Source: DATLHO01 sp035539855 (GTDB taxonomy: Bacteria > Bacteroidota > Ignavibacteria > OLB7). Taken from it: a stretch of DNA of 7,338 nt. The DNA lies in NCBI GenBank assembly GCA_035539855.1, contig DATLHO010000139.1:1-7338 (forward strand), in the 5' to 3' direction. Made by a program: the position numbers and the translations under genes. Below, in pieces: positions 1-6,891 of the stretch; position 1 is the first letter of the stretch; every line of letters begins with the position of its first letter. The notes under the pieces were generated by a model. It did not search any database. It worked only from the letters and a program-made list of their open reading frames with translations, and was not told the DNA's origin.

Positions 1-158
1 AACAGATCTACGACGCCCTCGGCGCCGAGCCCCAGCACATCGACGACCTCACCGACCGCACCGGCCTCGCCGCCAACGAACTTCTCGTAAGCCTCCTGCA
101 ACTGGAATTCAAAGGCCTGGCGCGGCAAATGGCGGGGAAGATGTTCCTAAGAGGATAG
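1..158 (+). CDS. dprA: DprA C-terminal winged-helix domain (3' fragment)
   Basis: Only the last 51 codons are present; the reading frame starts at base 3 and ends with TAG at 156-158. DprA (DNA processing protein A) loads RecA on incoming single-stranded DNA during natural transformation. The visible part begins QIYDALGAEPQHIDDL, continues with TGLAANELLVSLLQLEFKGL and ends shortly after a basic stretch. This is the pattern of the DprA_WH winged helix that follows the Rossmann-fold core: 'I..ALG.EP..ID.L...TGL....L...LL.LE..GL'. The core lies upstream of the window, so its integrity cannot be judged. The next gene is convergent. The identification rests on a short stretch, but the pattern is characteristic. 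Another winged-helix protein of similar C-terminus is the alternative. Confidence 0.85.
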   Translation, partial: QIYDALGAEPQHIDDLTDRTGLAANELLVSLLQLEFKGLARQMAGKMFLRG

Positions 159-205
159 GGACGAAGGAACCAAGGGACGAAGTGACCAAGGGACGACGGG
201 ACCAA
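158..205. repeat. Three 16-bp tandem repeats
   Basis: Three head-to-tail units occupy 158-173, 174-189 and 190-205: gggacgaaggaaccaa, gggacgaagtgaccaa, gggacgacgggaccaa. They differ at two or three positions and start on the last base of the dprA stop codon. Each unit is itself close to two 8-mers (gggacgaa / ggaccaa). No protein gene covers them. They are an intergenic minisatellite-like tract directly before the large inverted repeat. Function unknown. Confidence 0.85.
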
Positions 206-235
206 GAGTCGCGGGCACTTCGTCGAGTCATCAAG

Positions 236-291
236 CTCTCCCTCCGACTCCCCCCTCTCCGTATTCGGAGAGGGGGGAGTCGGAGGGTGAG
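236..291. repeat. Perfect 22-bp inverted repeat, long hairpin between convergent genes
   Basis: Arms at 240-261 and 266-287 are exactly complementary over 22 bp around a 4-base loop (tatt). One mismatch (239/288) is followed by three more pairs (236-238 with 289-291). The arms are strongly pyrimidine/purine biased, ending ctctccg / cggagag. A direct repeat, gggtgaggtt, follows at 285-294 and 306-315. The element lies between the 3' ends of dprA (+) and the aldolase gene (-), so the transcript hairpin could end or protect both mRNAs. Neither side has a T-tract, so it is not a classical intrinsic terminator. It resembles dispersed REP-like palindromes, but copy number cannot be seen here. Confidence 0.85.
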
Positions 292-333
292 GTTCAGCCC
301 GGGGGGGGTGAGGTTGCCCGGCGCGGCGCCGTC

Positions 334-1392
334 TCAAGCCACCGTCACCCCCTCCTCCAAATACACATCCTGAATCGCATTCAACAACGCCACCCCTTCA
401 CCCATCGGCCGCTGAAACGCCTTCCGCCCGCTGATCAGCCCGCAGCCTCCTGCGCGCTTGTTGATGACCGCCGTCTTCACCGCCTCGACCATGTCCGACT
501 CGCCCGAGCTTGCGCCGCCGGAGTTGATCAGGCCGATGCGGCCCATGTAGCAGTTGGCCACCTGGTAGCGCGTCAGGTCGATCGGGTGGTCGCTCGAGAG
601 CGACTCGTAGACGCCCTTGTGCGTCTTGCCGAACTTGATCGCGTTGAAGCCGCCGTTGTTCTCCGGGAGTTTCTGCTTGATGATGTCGGCCTTGAGCGTG
701 ACGCCCAGGTGGTTGGCCTGTCCGGTCAGGTCCGCGGCGACATGGTAGTCCTTGTCGCCCTTGACGTTGAACGCCGGGTTGCGCAGGTAGCACCACAGGA
801 CGGTCGCCAGTCCGAGCTCGTGCGCGTAGGCGAACGACTCGGCGATCTCGACGATCTGCCGTCCGGATTCCTCCGAGCCGAAGTAGATCGTCGCGCCGAC
901 GGCCGCGGCGCCCATCTTCTGGGCGTCGTCGACGGTGCCGAAGAGGATCTGGTCGAACTTGTTCGGGTAGGTCAGCAGCTCGTTGTGGTTGATCTTGACG
1001 ATGAACGGGATTTTGTGGGCCCACTTGCGCGCGGTGATGCCGAGCACGCCGAAGGTCGATGCGACCGCGCTGCATCCGCCCTCGACCGCCAGGCGCACGA
1101 TGTTCTCCGGATCGAAGTACTGCGGGTTCGGCGCGAACGAGGCGCCGGCCGAATGCTCGATGCCCTGGTCGACCGGCAGCACCGAGATGTAGCCGGTGCC
1201 GGAGAGCCGGCCGGAGTTGTAGAGCCAGTGGAGGTTGCGCAGCACGAGGGCGCTGCGGTCGGAGTGCACCATGATCCGGTCGATGAAATCCGGACCGGGC
1301 AGATGAAGCTGTTCCTTCGGGATGGTCGTGCAGGTGTGGTTCAGCAGTCCGTCGGCGTCGTCTCCGAGCATCTGCTGGATGCGATCGATCAT
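334..1392 (-). CDS. fbaB: Class I fructose-bisphosphate aldolase, FbaB/DhnA family
   Basis: A cytoplasmic enzyme of glycolysis and gluconeogenesis that cleaves fructose 1,6-bisphosphate to dihydroxyacetone phosphate and glyceraldehyde 3-phosphate through a Schiff base. The 352-aa product matches E. coli FbaB (about 350 aa) end to end. Shared stretches include GTGYISVLPVDQGIEHSAGA (66-85), VGATIYFGSEES (165-176), YHVAADLTGQANH (216-228), RYQVANCYMGR (275-285) and AVINKRAGG (308-316). In ADIIKQK the lysine at 239 aligns with the catalytic Schiff-base lysine of the family. The phosphate-binding NSGGASSGE and SGRKAF segments are intact. The ATG at 1390-1392 lines up with the E. coli start. No clear Shine-Dalgarno precedes it, but a plausible promoter lies about 50 bp upstream. 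It appears to be a single-gene transcript ending in the repeat-rich spacer near dprA. Confidence 0.96.
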   Translation of the reverse strand: MIDRIQQMLGDDADGLLNHTCTTIPKEQLHLPGPDFIDRIMVHSDRSALVLRNLHWLYNSGRLSGTGYISVLPVDQGIEHSAGASFAPNPQYFDPENIVRLAVEGGCSAVASTFGVLGITARKWAHKIPFIVKINHNELLTYPNKFDQILFGTVDDAQKMGAAAVGATIYFGSEESGRQIVEIAESFAYAHELGLATVLWCYLRNPAFNVKGDKDYHVAADLTGQANHLGVTLKADIIKQKLPENNGGFNAIKFGKTHKGVYESLSSDHPIDLTRYQVANCYMGRIGLINSGGASSGESDMVEAVKTAVINKRAGGCGLISGRKAFQRPMGEGVALLNAIQDVYLEEGVTVA

Positions 1393-1443
1393 GGCGCGCT
1401 CAGTGAAGTCGAAAGTGAAAGATGTCGGGTGCGTTCGGGCGCT

Positions 1444-1472
1444 AATGTAGAGCAGGCGGGGGCAGACGGCAA
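1444..1472 (-). promoter_or_regulatory. Candidate sigma-70-type promoter of the aldolase gene
   Basis: Read on the minus strand: -35 TTGCCG (1472-1467), a 17-bp spacer, then -10 TACATT (1449-1444). Each box matches 4 of 6 consensus bases, and the spacing is optimal. Transcription would start near 1437, giving a leader of about 45 nt before the ATG at 1392. Assigned by eye from position and spacing only. Confidence 0.45.
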
Positions 1473-1502
1473 AGCGGACGGCGCGTGAACCGGGTAAACG
1501 CG

Positions 1503-1535
1503 AACGCCCCGACCGTTCTGCACAGTCGGGGCGTT
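1503..1535 (-). terminator. GC-rich hairpin terminator after the exported LTxxQ gene
   Basis: Perfect 11-bp stem: aacgccccgac at 1503-1513 pairs with gtcggggcgtt at 1525-1535, with an 11-base loop. It lies about 40 bp past the stop codon of the minus-strand gene at 1574-2047 and upstream of the aldolase promoter, where a terminator for that gene is expected. The downstream tract on the minus strand is only weakly T-rich (CGCGTTTA), so termination may be partial. Confidence 0.65.
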
Positions 1536-1543
1536 TCGGGTTC

Positions 1544-1560
1544 TCCCGCCGGAGGCGGGA
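1544..1560 (-). terminator. Second short hairpin, possibly auxiliary terminator
   Basis: tcccgcc (1544-1550) pairs perfectly with ggcggga (1554-1560) around a 3-base loop, 13 bp beyond the stop codon of the 1574-2047 gene. With the larger stem at 1503-1535 it forms a two-hairpin 3' region. No T-tract follows, so it may instead protect the mRNA 3' end. Confidence 0.4.
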
Positions 1561-1573
1561 TCACTGTCGTTCG

Positions 1574-2047
1574 TTAGTTCGCGGCCATGCCGACGCGGAA
1601 CTGCGCGACCGCCTTGGAGGCTGCGATGCGCTGGGCGCTCGTCAGGATCGAGTTGACCTGCGACTCCTGACGCGCGGCGGCGGTTGCGAGCTGGTTGTTG
1701 ATCGCGACGATGCGAAGCATGCGCGGGGCGGCCTCATCGGCGGCCATCTCATCCGAGAAGTCCGGACGGGCGATCAGCGCGTTGTATTCGGCCCACAGGC
1801 GGGCGCGCTCCGACTGCAGCGACGAAGCCTCGGTGGCGATCGCCGTGAGCTGCGTGCGCTGGTCCGCGGTCAGGTTCAGACCGGGGGCATTGAGCGCAAC
1901 CGCGCTCGTCGCAACCGGCTGAAGATGCTCGGCACCGACGGCGACGCGACGGGTCGTGGCAGTGACCGACTGAGCATAGGTAGCCATCGAACCGGCGATC
2001 AGAAGGCCGGCGATCAACAGGGCGCGGGTTGCGAAATTCTTGGTCAT
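1574..2047 (-). CDS. Small exported Spy/CpxP-like (LTxxQ motif) protein
   Basis: 157 aa. Residues 1-25 form a signal peptide: basic start MTKNFATR, hydrophobic core ALLIAGLLIAGSMA, and likely cleavage TYA|QS. The mature part is predicted to be mostly helical. It has two copies of the LTxxQ signature found in Spy/CpxP-family periplasmic proteins: LTADQ at 59-63 and LTSAQ at 135-139. Between them lies a helix rich in A, E, R and Q. Spy and CpxP act as ATP-independent periplasmic chaperones or envelope-stress sensors; a similar role is inferred here. The frame stays open upstream to 2251, but the ATG at 2045-2047 is chosen because the signal peptide starts there. No good Shine-Dalgarno is visible. 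It is divergent from the agmatinase gene. No cysteines and no metal-binding histidine cluster are seen. It could also be an unrelated helical periplasmic protein. Confidence 0.75.
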   Translation of the reverse strand: MTKNFATRALLIAGLLIAGSMATYAQSVTATTRRVAVGAEHLQPVATSAVALNAPGLNLTADQRTQLTAIATEASSLQSERARLWAEYNALIARPDFSDEMAADEAAPRMLRIVAINNQLATAAARQESQVNSILTSAQRIAASKAVAQFRVGMAAN

Positions 2048-2081
2048 GTTTGCGTCTGCTCGGTTAAGAGTGGATGAGATC

Positions 2082-2103
2082 ATTCTATCGCTGGCGTCAG
2101 CGA
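2082..2103 (-). promoter_or_regulatory. Possible -10 element and small dyad before the LTxxQ gene
   Basis: On the minus strand TAGAAT (2087-2082) matches 5 of 6 -10 bases and lies 35 bp before the ATG. Directly upstream is a 6-bp dyad, tcgctg (2088-2093) / cagcga (2098-2103), where a -35 box or operator could be. No recognisable -35 hexamer was found at normal spacing, so an alternative sigma factor or activator is possible. Confidence 0.3.
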
Positions 2104-2145
2104 GAGACCCCCGCCAGCCGTGCTGAAGTGATTTTCTGTTGCTCT

Positions 2146-2175
2146 GTGACAGGGGCTCCCGGTGCCGGTTTAAAT
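2146..2175 (+). promoter_or_regulatory. Candidate sigma-70-type promoter of the agmatinase gene
   Basis: -35 GTGACA (2146-2151, 5 of 6), an 18-bp spacer, then -10 TTAAAT (2170-2175, 4 of 6). The start would be near 2182, giving a leader of about 90 nt to the ATG at 2272. This supports the short ATG start over the open frame that runs up from 2074, because that region would lie upstream of the transcript. Visual assignment only. Confidence 0.45.
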
Positions 2176-2271
2176 GCCCTTCGAAAGATTTTTCGCCGGT
2201 CCCCTCCGCATTCCCCACGCCCCTGTACCTTTGCCACGGATCAACAGACACACACCCTTGCCAACGGATTA

Positions 2272-3216
2272 ATGGGCATCAAGACCTACGGGGCCAAACG
2301 GAACTTCCTGGCCATCGACGAGAAGCATTCATCGCTCGAATCGGCCGGAATCGCCATTCTGCCGGCTCCCTACGAGCACACCGTCAGCTACGGCGGCGGC
2401 ACCCGCCGCGGCCCCCGCGGCATCCTCGACGCCTCGGCCTACGTCGAGTTCTACGACGACGAGTTCGACCGCGAGCTGTGCTTCGACGTCGGCATCGCGA
2501 CCGTCCGGTCGCTCGAGCTCGACGGCATCGTCGACGGCGCGGCCCTGGCCGCGATCCAGCGGGCGGTCGCGCAGCTCATCGGTGCCGGCAAGTTCGTCGT
2601 CACCCTCGGCGGCGAGCACACGATCTCGGCCGCCCCGATCCTCGCGCACCTCGAGGCCTATCCCGCGATGAGCCTGCTGCACTTCGATGCCCACTCCGAC
2701 CTGCGCGACAGCTACGAAGGCTCCAAGTACTCCCATGCCAGCTTCGCCGCCCGCGTCGCCGAGGCGCTGCCGCCGGAGCGCATCACCCAGGTCGGAATCC
2801 GCGCGCAGTGCGTCGAGGAGGCGAGGTTCATCAGGGAAAAGGGGGTGAAGACGTTCTACGCGAGCGCGATCCGCCGGGGCGTGCACGGCGAGGACTGGCA
2901 GCGCGCCGTCGTCGACTCGCTGGGCGAGCAGGTCTACATCACGTTCGACGTCGACTACTTCGATCCGGCGATCATGCCGTCGACCGGAACGCCCGAGCCC
3001 GACGGCTTTTACTACGCCGAGACGCTCGACCTGCTCCGGTACATCCGGCTCAGCGGACGGACGATCATTGGATTCGACGTGGTGGAGCTCGCGCCCGTCA
3101 AGGGGGTGACCCATCCGGACATCCTCACGGCGCGGCTCATCTACAAGATGCTCAACATCGCGAAGGCCGAGACGATGCCCGCCTATCCGCGACTGGAGCG
3201 CTGGCTGGCCGGCTGA
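2272..3216 (+). CDS. speB: Agmatinase-family ureohydrolase
   Basis: 314 aa, close to E. coli SpeB (306 aa). Agmatinase hydrolyses agmatine to putrescine and urea with a binuclear manganese centre. All ureohydrolase signatures are present: GGEHT (113-117), LHFDAHSD (136-143), SHAS (154-157), ITFDVDYFDP (223-232) and GFDVVEL (267-273). The expected metal ligands are H116, D139, H141, D143, D226 and D228. TGTPEPDG matches the agmatinase-type loop. The ATG at 2272 gives an N-terminus starting MGIKTYG. The frame is open from 2074, but the added 66 residues are low-complexity and contain the candidate promoter, so they are rejected. No arginine decarboxylase gene is nearby, so substrate is not proved by context. 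Guanidinobutyrase or another guanidino-acid ureohydrolase is the main alternative. Confidence 0.9.
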   Translation: MGIKTYGAKRNFLAIDEKHSSLESAGIAILPAPYEHTVSYGGGTRRGPRGILDASAYVEFYDDEFDRELCFDVGIATVRSLELDGIVDGAALAAIQRAVAQLIGAGKFVVTLGGEHTISAAPILAHLEAYPAMSLLHFDAHSDLRDSYEGSKYSHASFAARVAEALPPERITQVGIRAQCVEEARFIREKGVKTFYASAIRRGVHGEDWQRAVVDSLGEQVYITFDVDYFDPAIMPSTGTPEPDGFYYAETLDLLRYIRLSGRTIIGFDVVELAPVKGVTHPDILTARLIYKMLNIAKAETMPAYPRLERWLAG

Positions 3217-3243
3217 CCCGAACCGGCGTCACACGAGAGCTCA

Positions 3244-3261
3244 CGAACGGCCGCCCGTTCG
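3244..3261. terminator. Hairpin between convergent genes, possible bidirectional terminator
   Basis: cgaacgg (3244-3250) pairs with ccgttcg (3255-3261) around a 4-base loop. It lies 28 bp after the agmatinase stop and 28 bp after the glycosyltransferase stop on the other strand, midway between two convergent genes. No T-tract on either side, so efficiency is uncertain. Confidence 0.45.
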
Positions 3262-3288
3262 CGCGGCCCCGACTGGCGCGTGCGATCG

Positions 3289-4428
3289 CTAACGGCGCCG
3301 CCGTCCGCGCGGACGCTCGCCGTGGCGGTCGATGGTCTCCTGCAGCACGCGCAGCGTCGTCTCTGCCGTGTCGTCCCACGACAGCGAGCGTGCGAACTCG
3401 AGAGCGCCCTGCTCGAGCCGACCGCGCAGAACCGGATCGCGCAGCACCAGCAACAGCTCGTCGGCGAGCCCGTCGATGTCGGCGTAGCGATAGAGCAGGC
3501 CGTTGAGTCCGTGACGGACGGAGTCGCGCAGTCCGGGGGAATCAGCGGCGATCGCCGGCGTCCCGCACGCGTTGGCCTCGACGTTGACGATCCCCCAGCC
3601 CTCCTTCATCGAAGGGTTGACGACGACCCAGAGCTCCTGCAGCAGCCGGAGCTTCTCCTCCTCGGAGACGAATCCCGCGAAGCGCGTCGAGTCCGCGACG
3701 CCGAGCTCGCCGGCGAGCTGCTCGAGCTCGGGCTGGAAATCCCCACGACCGATGAAGACGAGCTCGGCCTCGGGCAGCTCGCGCCGCACCCGGGCGAACG
3801 CGCGGACGAGGTGGTCGGGACTCTTGTATTTCTTGAGCCGCCCGAAGTACCCGACGGTCGGATGCGCGCTCTTCGGCACGCCGGTCGGGTGCAACCGCTC
3901 GTGGTCGAGGCCGTTGAGCGCGAGCGTGAAGTTCTCGCGCGGAAAGCCGCGGCGCACGAACTCGTCGAGCGTCGACTCGGAGACGACGAGGAAGCGCTCG
4001 TTGCGGTAGATCCGGTCGACGAGCTTCTCGGCCGCGTAGACATAGGAGCCGAGCACGCGTCCGGCTTCGAGGAAGATCGAGCTGCCGAAGAAGTGATGGC
4101 TGATGACGACCAGCGGATGGCGGACGAACAGTGGCGTGTAAAAGGGGATCTTGTTGACGTCGTCGACGACGACGTCGTAGTGCTCGCTCCTGGTGAGCTC
4201 GCGGTAGGCTCGGGGCACGTGGAAGTTGAACGTGTTGCGCCCGCCCTTGCGCACGATCCGGATGCCGTCGATCGTCTCCTCGGACGCCGCGCCGGGGTAG
4301 CTCGAGCAGAAGAGCGTGACGTCGTGACCCTTCGCGGCGATTCGCCGGAAAGTCTCGCGCAGGTGCGCCTCGGCGCCGCCGGCGAGCGGGTTCGTCCAGT
4401 CCTGCCAGTTGATGACCAGAATTCTCAT
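3289..4428 (-). CDS. GT4-type (GT-B fold) glycosyltransferase
   Basis: 379 aa. A cytoplasmic or membrane-associated enzyme that moves a sugar from a nucleotide-sugar to an acceptor, probably for surface polysaccharide, glycolipid or protein glycan; donor and acceptor cannot be told from sequence. The N-terminal acceptor domain starts MRILVINW and has the PLAGGAEAHL glycine-rich loop (15-24). The C-terminal donor domain starts near VGYFGRLKKYKSPDHLV (192-208), where R197 and K202 fit the diphosphate-binding pair. It also has the EX7E motif EGWGIVNVE (E276, E284) and the following ACGTPAIA. A basic tail (RPRGRRRR) ends the protein. The frame is open upstream to 4707, but that part is antisense to the response regulator gene, and the ATG at 4428 gives the canonical N-terminus. 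No Shine-Dalgarno is visible. It stands alone, with no glycan cluster around it. Confidence 0.9.
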   Translation of the reverse strand: MRILVINWQDWTNPLAGGAEAHLRETFRRIAAKGHDVTLFCSSYPGAASEETIDGIRIVRKGGRNTFNFHVPRAYRELTRSEHYDVVVDDVNKIPFYTPLFVRHPLVVISHHFFGSSIFLEAGRVLGSYVYAAEKLVDRIYRNERFLVVSESTLDEFVRRGFPRENFTLALNGLDHERLHPTGVPKSAHPTVGYFGRLKKYKSPDHLVRAFARVRRELPEAELVFIGRGDFQPELEQLAGELGVADSTRFAGFVSEEEKLRLLQELWVVVNPSMKEGWGIVNVEANACGTPAIAADSPGLRDSVRHGLNGLLYRYADIDGLADELLLVLRDPVLRGRLEQGALEFARSLSWDDTAETTLRVLQETIDRHGERPRGRRRR

Positions 4429-4437
4429 AGCGCGAGC

Positions 4438-4441
4438 GAGG
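4438..4441 (+). promoter_or_regulatory. Ribosome binding site fixing the GTG start of the response regulator
   Basis: GAGG at 4438-4441 lies five bases before the GTG at 4447. No other start codon lies close upstream in this frame, and the protein N-terminus (MTRVLIVDDN) fits a receiver domain exactly. This site sits in the 18-nt gap between the two divergent start codons. Confidence 0.6.
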
Positions 4442-4446
4442 CGGCC

Positions 4447-4815
4447 GTGACCAGGGTACTCATCGTCGATGATAATGCGTCGATCGTCAAGGTGACACGG
4501 ATCGTCCTCGAGCGCAGCGGCTACGTCGTCGAGTCCGCCGACGACGAGCGACTCTTCGCGCTGGTCGAGACCTGGGAGCCCGCGATCGTCCTGATGGATG
4601 CCCGGCTTCCGCTCATCGACGGCGTCGACGCATGCCGCCGGCTCAAGACCAATCCGATGACCGCGGGACTGCCCGTCGTGCTCATGACCGGCGACCACGG
4701 CGCGCACGAGCTCGCCGCGAGCGCCGGAGCCGACGGCGTGCTGATGAAGCCGTTCAGCCGGACCGATCTCATCGGGACCATCGAGCGACTCGTCGCCATC
4801 GGCGGACAGGAATGA
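4447..4815 (+). CDS. Single-domain CheY-like response regulator
   Basis: 122 aa, receiver domain only; starts at GTG (4447-4449). The phosphorylation site is complete: acidic pair D8/D9 in VLIVDDN, phosphoacceptor D51 in VLMDARLP, switch residue T81 in VLMTGD and K101 in LMKPF (KPF motif conserved). With no output domain it must act by protein-protein contact: a phosphorelay intermediate, a motor/adaptor ligand as with CheY, or a partner of a hybrid kinase. No histidine kinase is in the window, so its partner is unknown. It is divergent from the glycosyltransferase gene, with an 18-nt gap between start codons, and is followed on the same strand by the GlsB-like gene after 63 nt. The frame is open far upstream, but that stretch is only the antisense of the glycosyltransferase gene. 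Confidence 0.93.
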   Translation: MTRVLIVDDNASIVKVTRIVLERSGYVVESADDERLFALVETWEPAIVLMDARLPLIDGVDACRRLKTNPMTAGLPVVLMTGDHGAHELAASAGADGVLMKPFSRTDLIGTIERLVAIGGQE

Positions 4816-4819
4816 TCAC

Positions 4820-4836
4820 GCGGGCGAACGGCCCGC
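4820..4836 (+). terminator. Weak hairpin after the response regulator gene
   Basis: gcgggc (4820-4825) pairs with gcccgc (4831-4836) around a 5-base loop, just past the stop codon at 4813-4815. No T-tract. A direct repeat, cgacaatc, follows at 4839-4846 and 4849-4856, just upstream of the next ribosome binding site. It may partly separate the two genes or have no role. Confidence 0.3.
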
Positions 4837-4864
4837 CGCGACAATCACCGACAATCGGTTTACG

Positions 4865-4871
4865 AAGGGAG
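4865..4871 (+). promoter_or_regulatory. Strong ribosome binding site of the GlsB-like gene
   Basis: AAGGGAG at 4865-4871 with a 7-nt spacer to the ATG at 4879. It is the clearest Shine-Dalgarno in the window; most other genes here lack one. This suggests high translation of the small membrane protein. Confidence 0.7.
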
Positions 4872-4878
4872 CATCATC

Positions 4879-5145
4879 ATGGGCTGGATCTCATCGCTCG
4901 TCGTCGGCGCCATCATCGGATGGCTGGCCAGCATCATCATGCGCACCAACGACCAGATGGGGTGTCTCTGGAACATCGCCATCGGCATCGCCGGCGCGGC
5001 GCTTGGACGCTGGCTCGCCGGAGCCGCGCTCGGCATGCGCTTCGAGGACGGGTTCAGCCTCGCCGGCTTCCTCGCCGGAATCGTCGGCGCAGTGGTGCTC
5101 ATCCTGATCCTGCGCGCGATCGGCGTGCTCAAGCGCGATCGATAA
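4879..5145 (+). CDS. GlsB/YeaQ/YmgE-family small membrane protein
   Basis: 88 aa, almost wholly hydrophobic, with three predicted membrane helices at about 3-21, 32-52 and 58-82. It is rich in small-residue GxxxG-type packing (VVGAIIGWLAS, IAIGIAGAALGRWLAGAALG). The pattern MGWISSLVVGAIIGWLAS, then a short polar loop with MRTNDQMG, and a basic C-terminus (LKRDR) is that of the transglycosylase-associated / GlsB-YeaQ-YmgE stress-response family (about 80-90 aa). These inner-membrane proteins are induced by envelope, acid or stationary-phase stress; their biochemical role is not known, and 'transglycosylase-associated' is a historical label. It may be cotranscribed with the response regulator upstream. 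Its stop is 9 bp from the stop of the convergent NtrC-type gene. Confidence 0.9.
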   Translation: MGWISSLVVGAIIGWLASIIMRTNDQMGCLWNIAIGIAGAALGRWLAGAALGMRFEDGFSLAGFLAGIVGAVVLILILRAIGVLKRDR

Positions 5146-5154
5146 TCTCTGCGC

Positions 5155-6549
<1,395 letters not shown>

Positions 6550-6687
6550 ACAACGATCGGGGTGTCGTTCGGCGTGCGCGAAGAAGTCTCGCAAAGTACG
6601 AAGTTTGCCCGCGTTTCGCGCGTTCCCGGGCGACCGCCGGGGCCCCGGCCGGACTTTTCGGAGGGCCCTTCGCTGGACAGAAAAAGC
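6550..6687. other. Intergenic regulatory region with dense dyads
   Basis: This is the upstream region shared by the NtrC-type gene (-) and the candidate small RNA (+). It holds a perfect 14-bp palindrome, gccggggccccggc (6636-6649), and dyads gcccg/cgggc (6607-6611 with 6627-6631) and cgcg/cgcg (6610-6613 with 6617-6620). These could be binding sites for the divergent activator, at about -75 to -120 from the presumed RNA start, but GC-rich DNA gives such palindromes by chance fairly often. No convincing promoter for the minus-strand gene was identified. Confidence 0.4.
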
Positions 6688-6717
6688 TTGTTTCAGAATG
6701 GGTTCTCGGCGTATTAT
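6688..6717 (+). promoter_or_regulatory. Candidate promoter of the structured RNA
   Basis: TTGTTT (6688-6693), an 18-bp spacer and TATTAT (6712-6717, 5 of 6 for the -10 box). It is among the most AT-rich short stretches of the window and predicts a start near 6724. A partly overlapping sigma-54-like pair, cggc at 6707-6710 and ttgc at 6717-6720, has GG-N9-GC spacing, one base shorter than the usual GG-N10-GC. It is therefore only a near match. Confidence 0.5.
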
Positions 6718-6744
6718 TGCGGCGTGACTGTGCTGCGCTTATCG

Positions 6745-6860
6745 CTGGACCTGCGATCTGCAGCAACGTCTGCCGGGTCTCCGCGACGCTTTTATGCTCT
6801 GGACCTCCCATAAACGTGAAACTCGCGGAATTTTGACCTCAAACTAATGGGTCTGGACCT
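6745..6860 (+). repeat. Three ctggacct motifs at exact 54-nt spacing
   Basis: ctggacct occurs at 6745-6752, 6799-6806 and 6853-6860, each start exactly 54 nt after the last. Copies 2 and 3 are longer (tctggacctccc, 6798-6809 and 6852-6863). The flanks between copies are not alike except that each pairs across its own motif. The sequence is therefore kept in the loops while the stems differ, the signature of a repeated RNA-binding or base-pairing site rather than a simple DNA duplication. Confidence 0.8.
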
Positions 6861-6891
6861 CCCTATTAGTGAGGCTTGACGGGCACAGTTC

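Noticed and set aside
586..1488. Long + strand open frame of 300 codons
   Set aside because: It is antisense to the well-supported aldolase gene. Its product is a charged, low-complexity sequence typical of the shadow frame in GC-rich DNA, with no domain pattern.
2074..2271. N-terminal extension of agmatinase by 66 residues
   Set aside because: It contains the likely promoter at 2146-2175, has no family similarity, and the ATG at 2272 gives a normal-length enzyme.
2329..3114. Minus-strand open frame of 261 codons opposite the agmatinase gene
   Set aside because: The agmatinase frame has all catalytic motifs; this one reads as V/D/E/R-rich shadow sequence without motifs.
3280..4446. Upstream part of the + strand frame that ends in the response regulator
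   Set aside because: It is antisense to the glycosyltransferase gene. The receiver domain begins cleanly at the GTG at 4447, which has its own ribosome binding site.
6550..6594. 15-codon extension of the NtrC-type regulator from TTG
   Set aside because: The residues lie before the receiver fold, the start is a rare codon and no ribosome binding site supports it.
6740..6870. Possible CRISPR-like array from the evenly spaced 8-mers
   Set aside because: The repeats are only 8 to 12 bases, the intervals are 42 to 46 bases, and the flanks pair with each other around each copy, which fits RNA hairpins rather than repeats and spacers.
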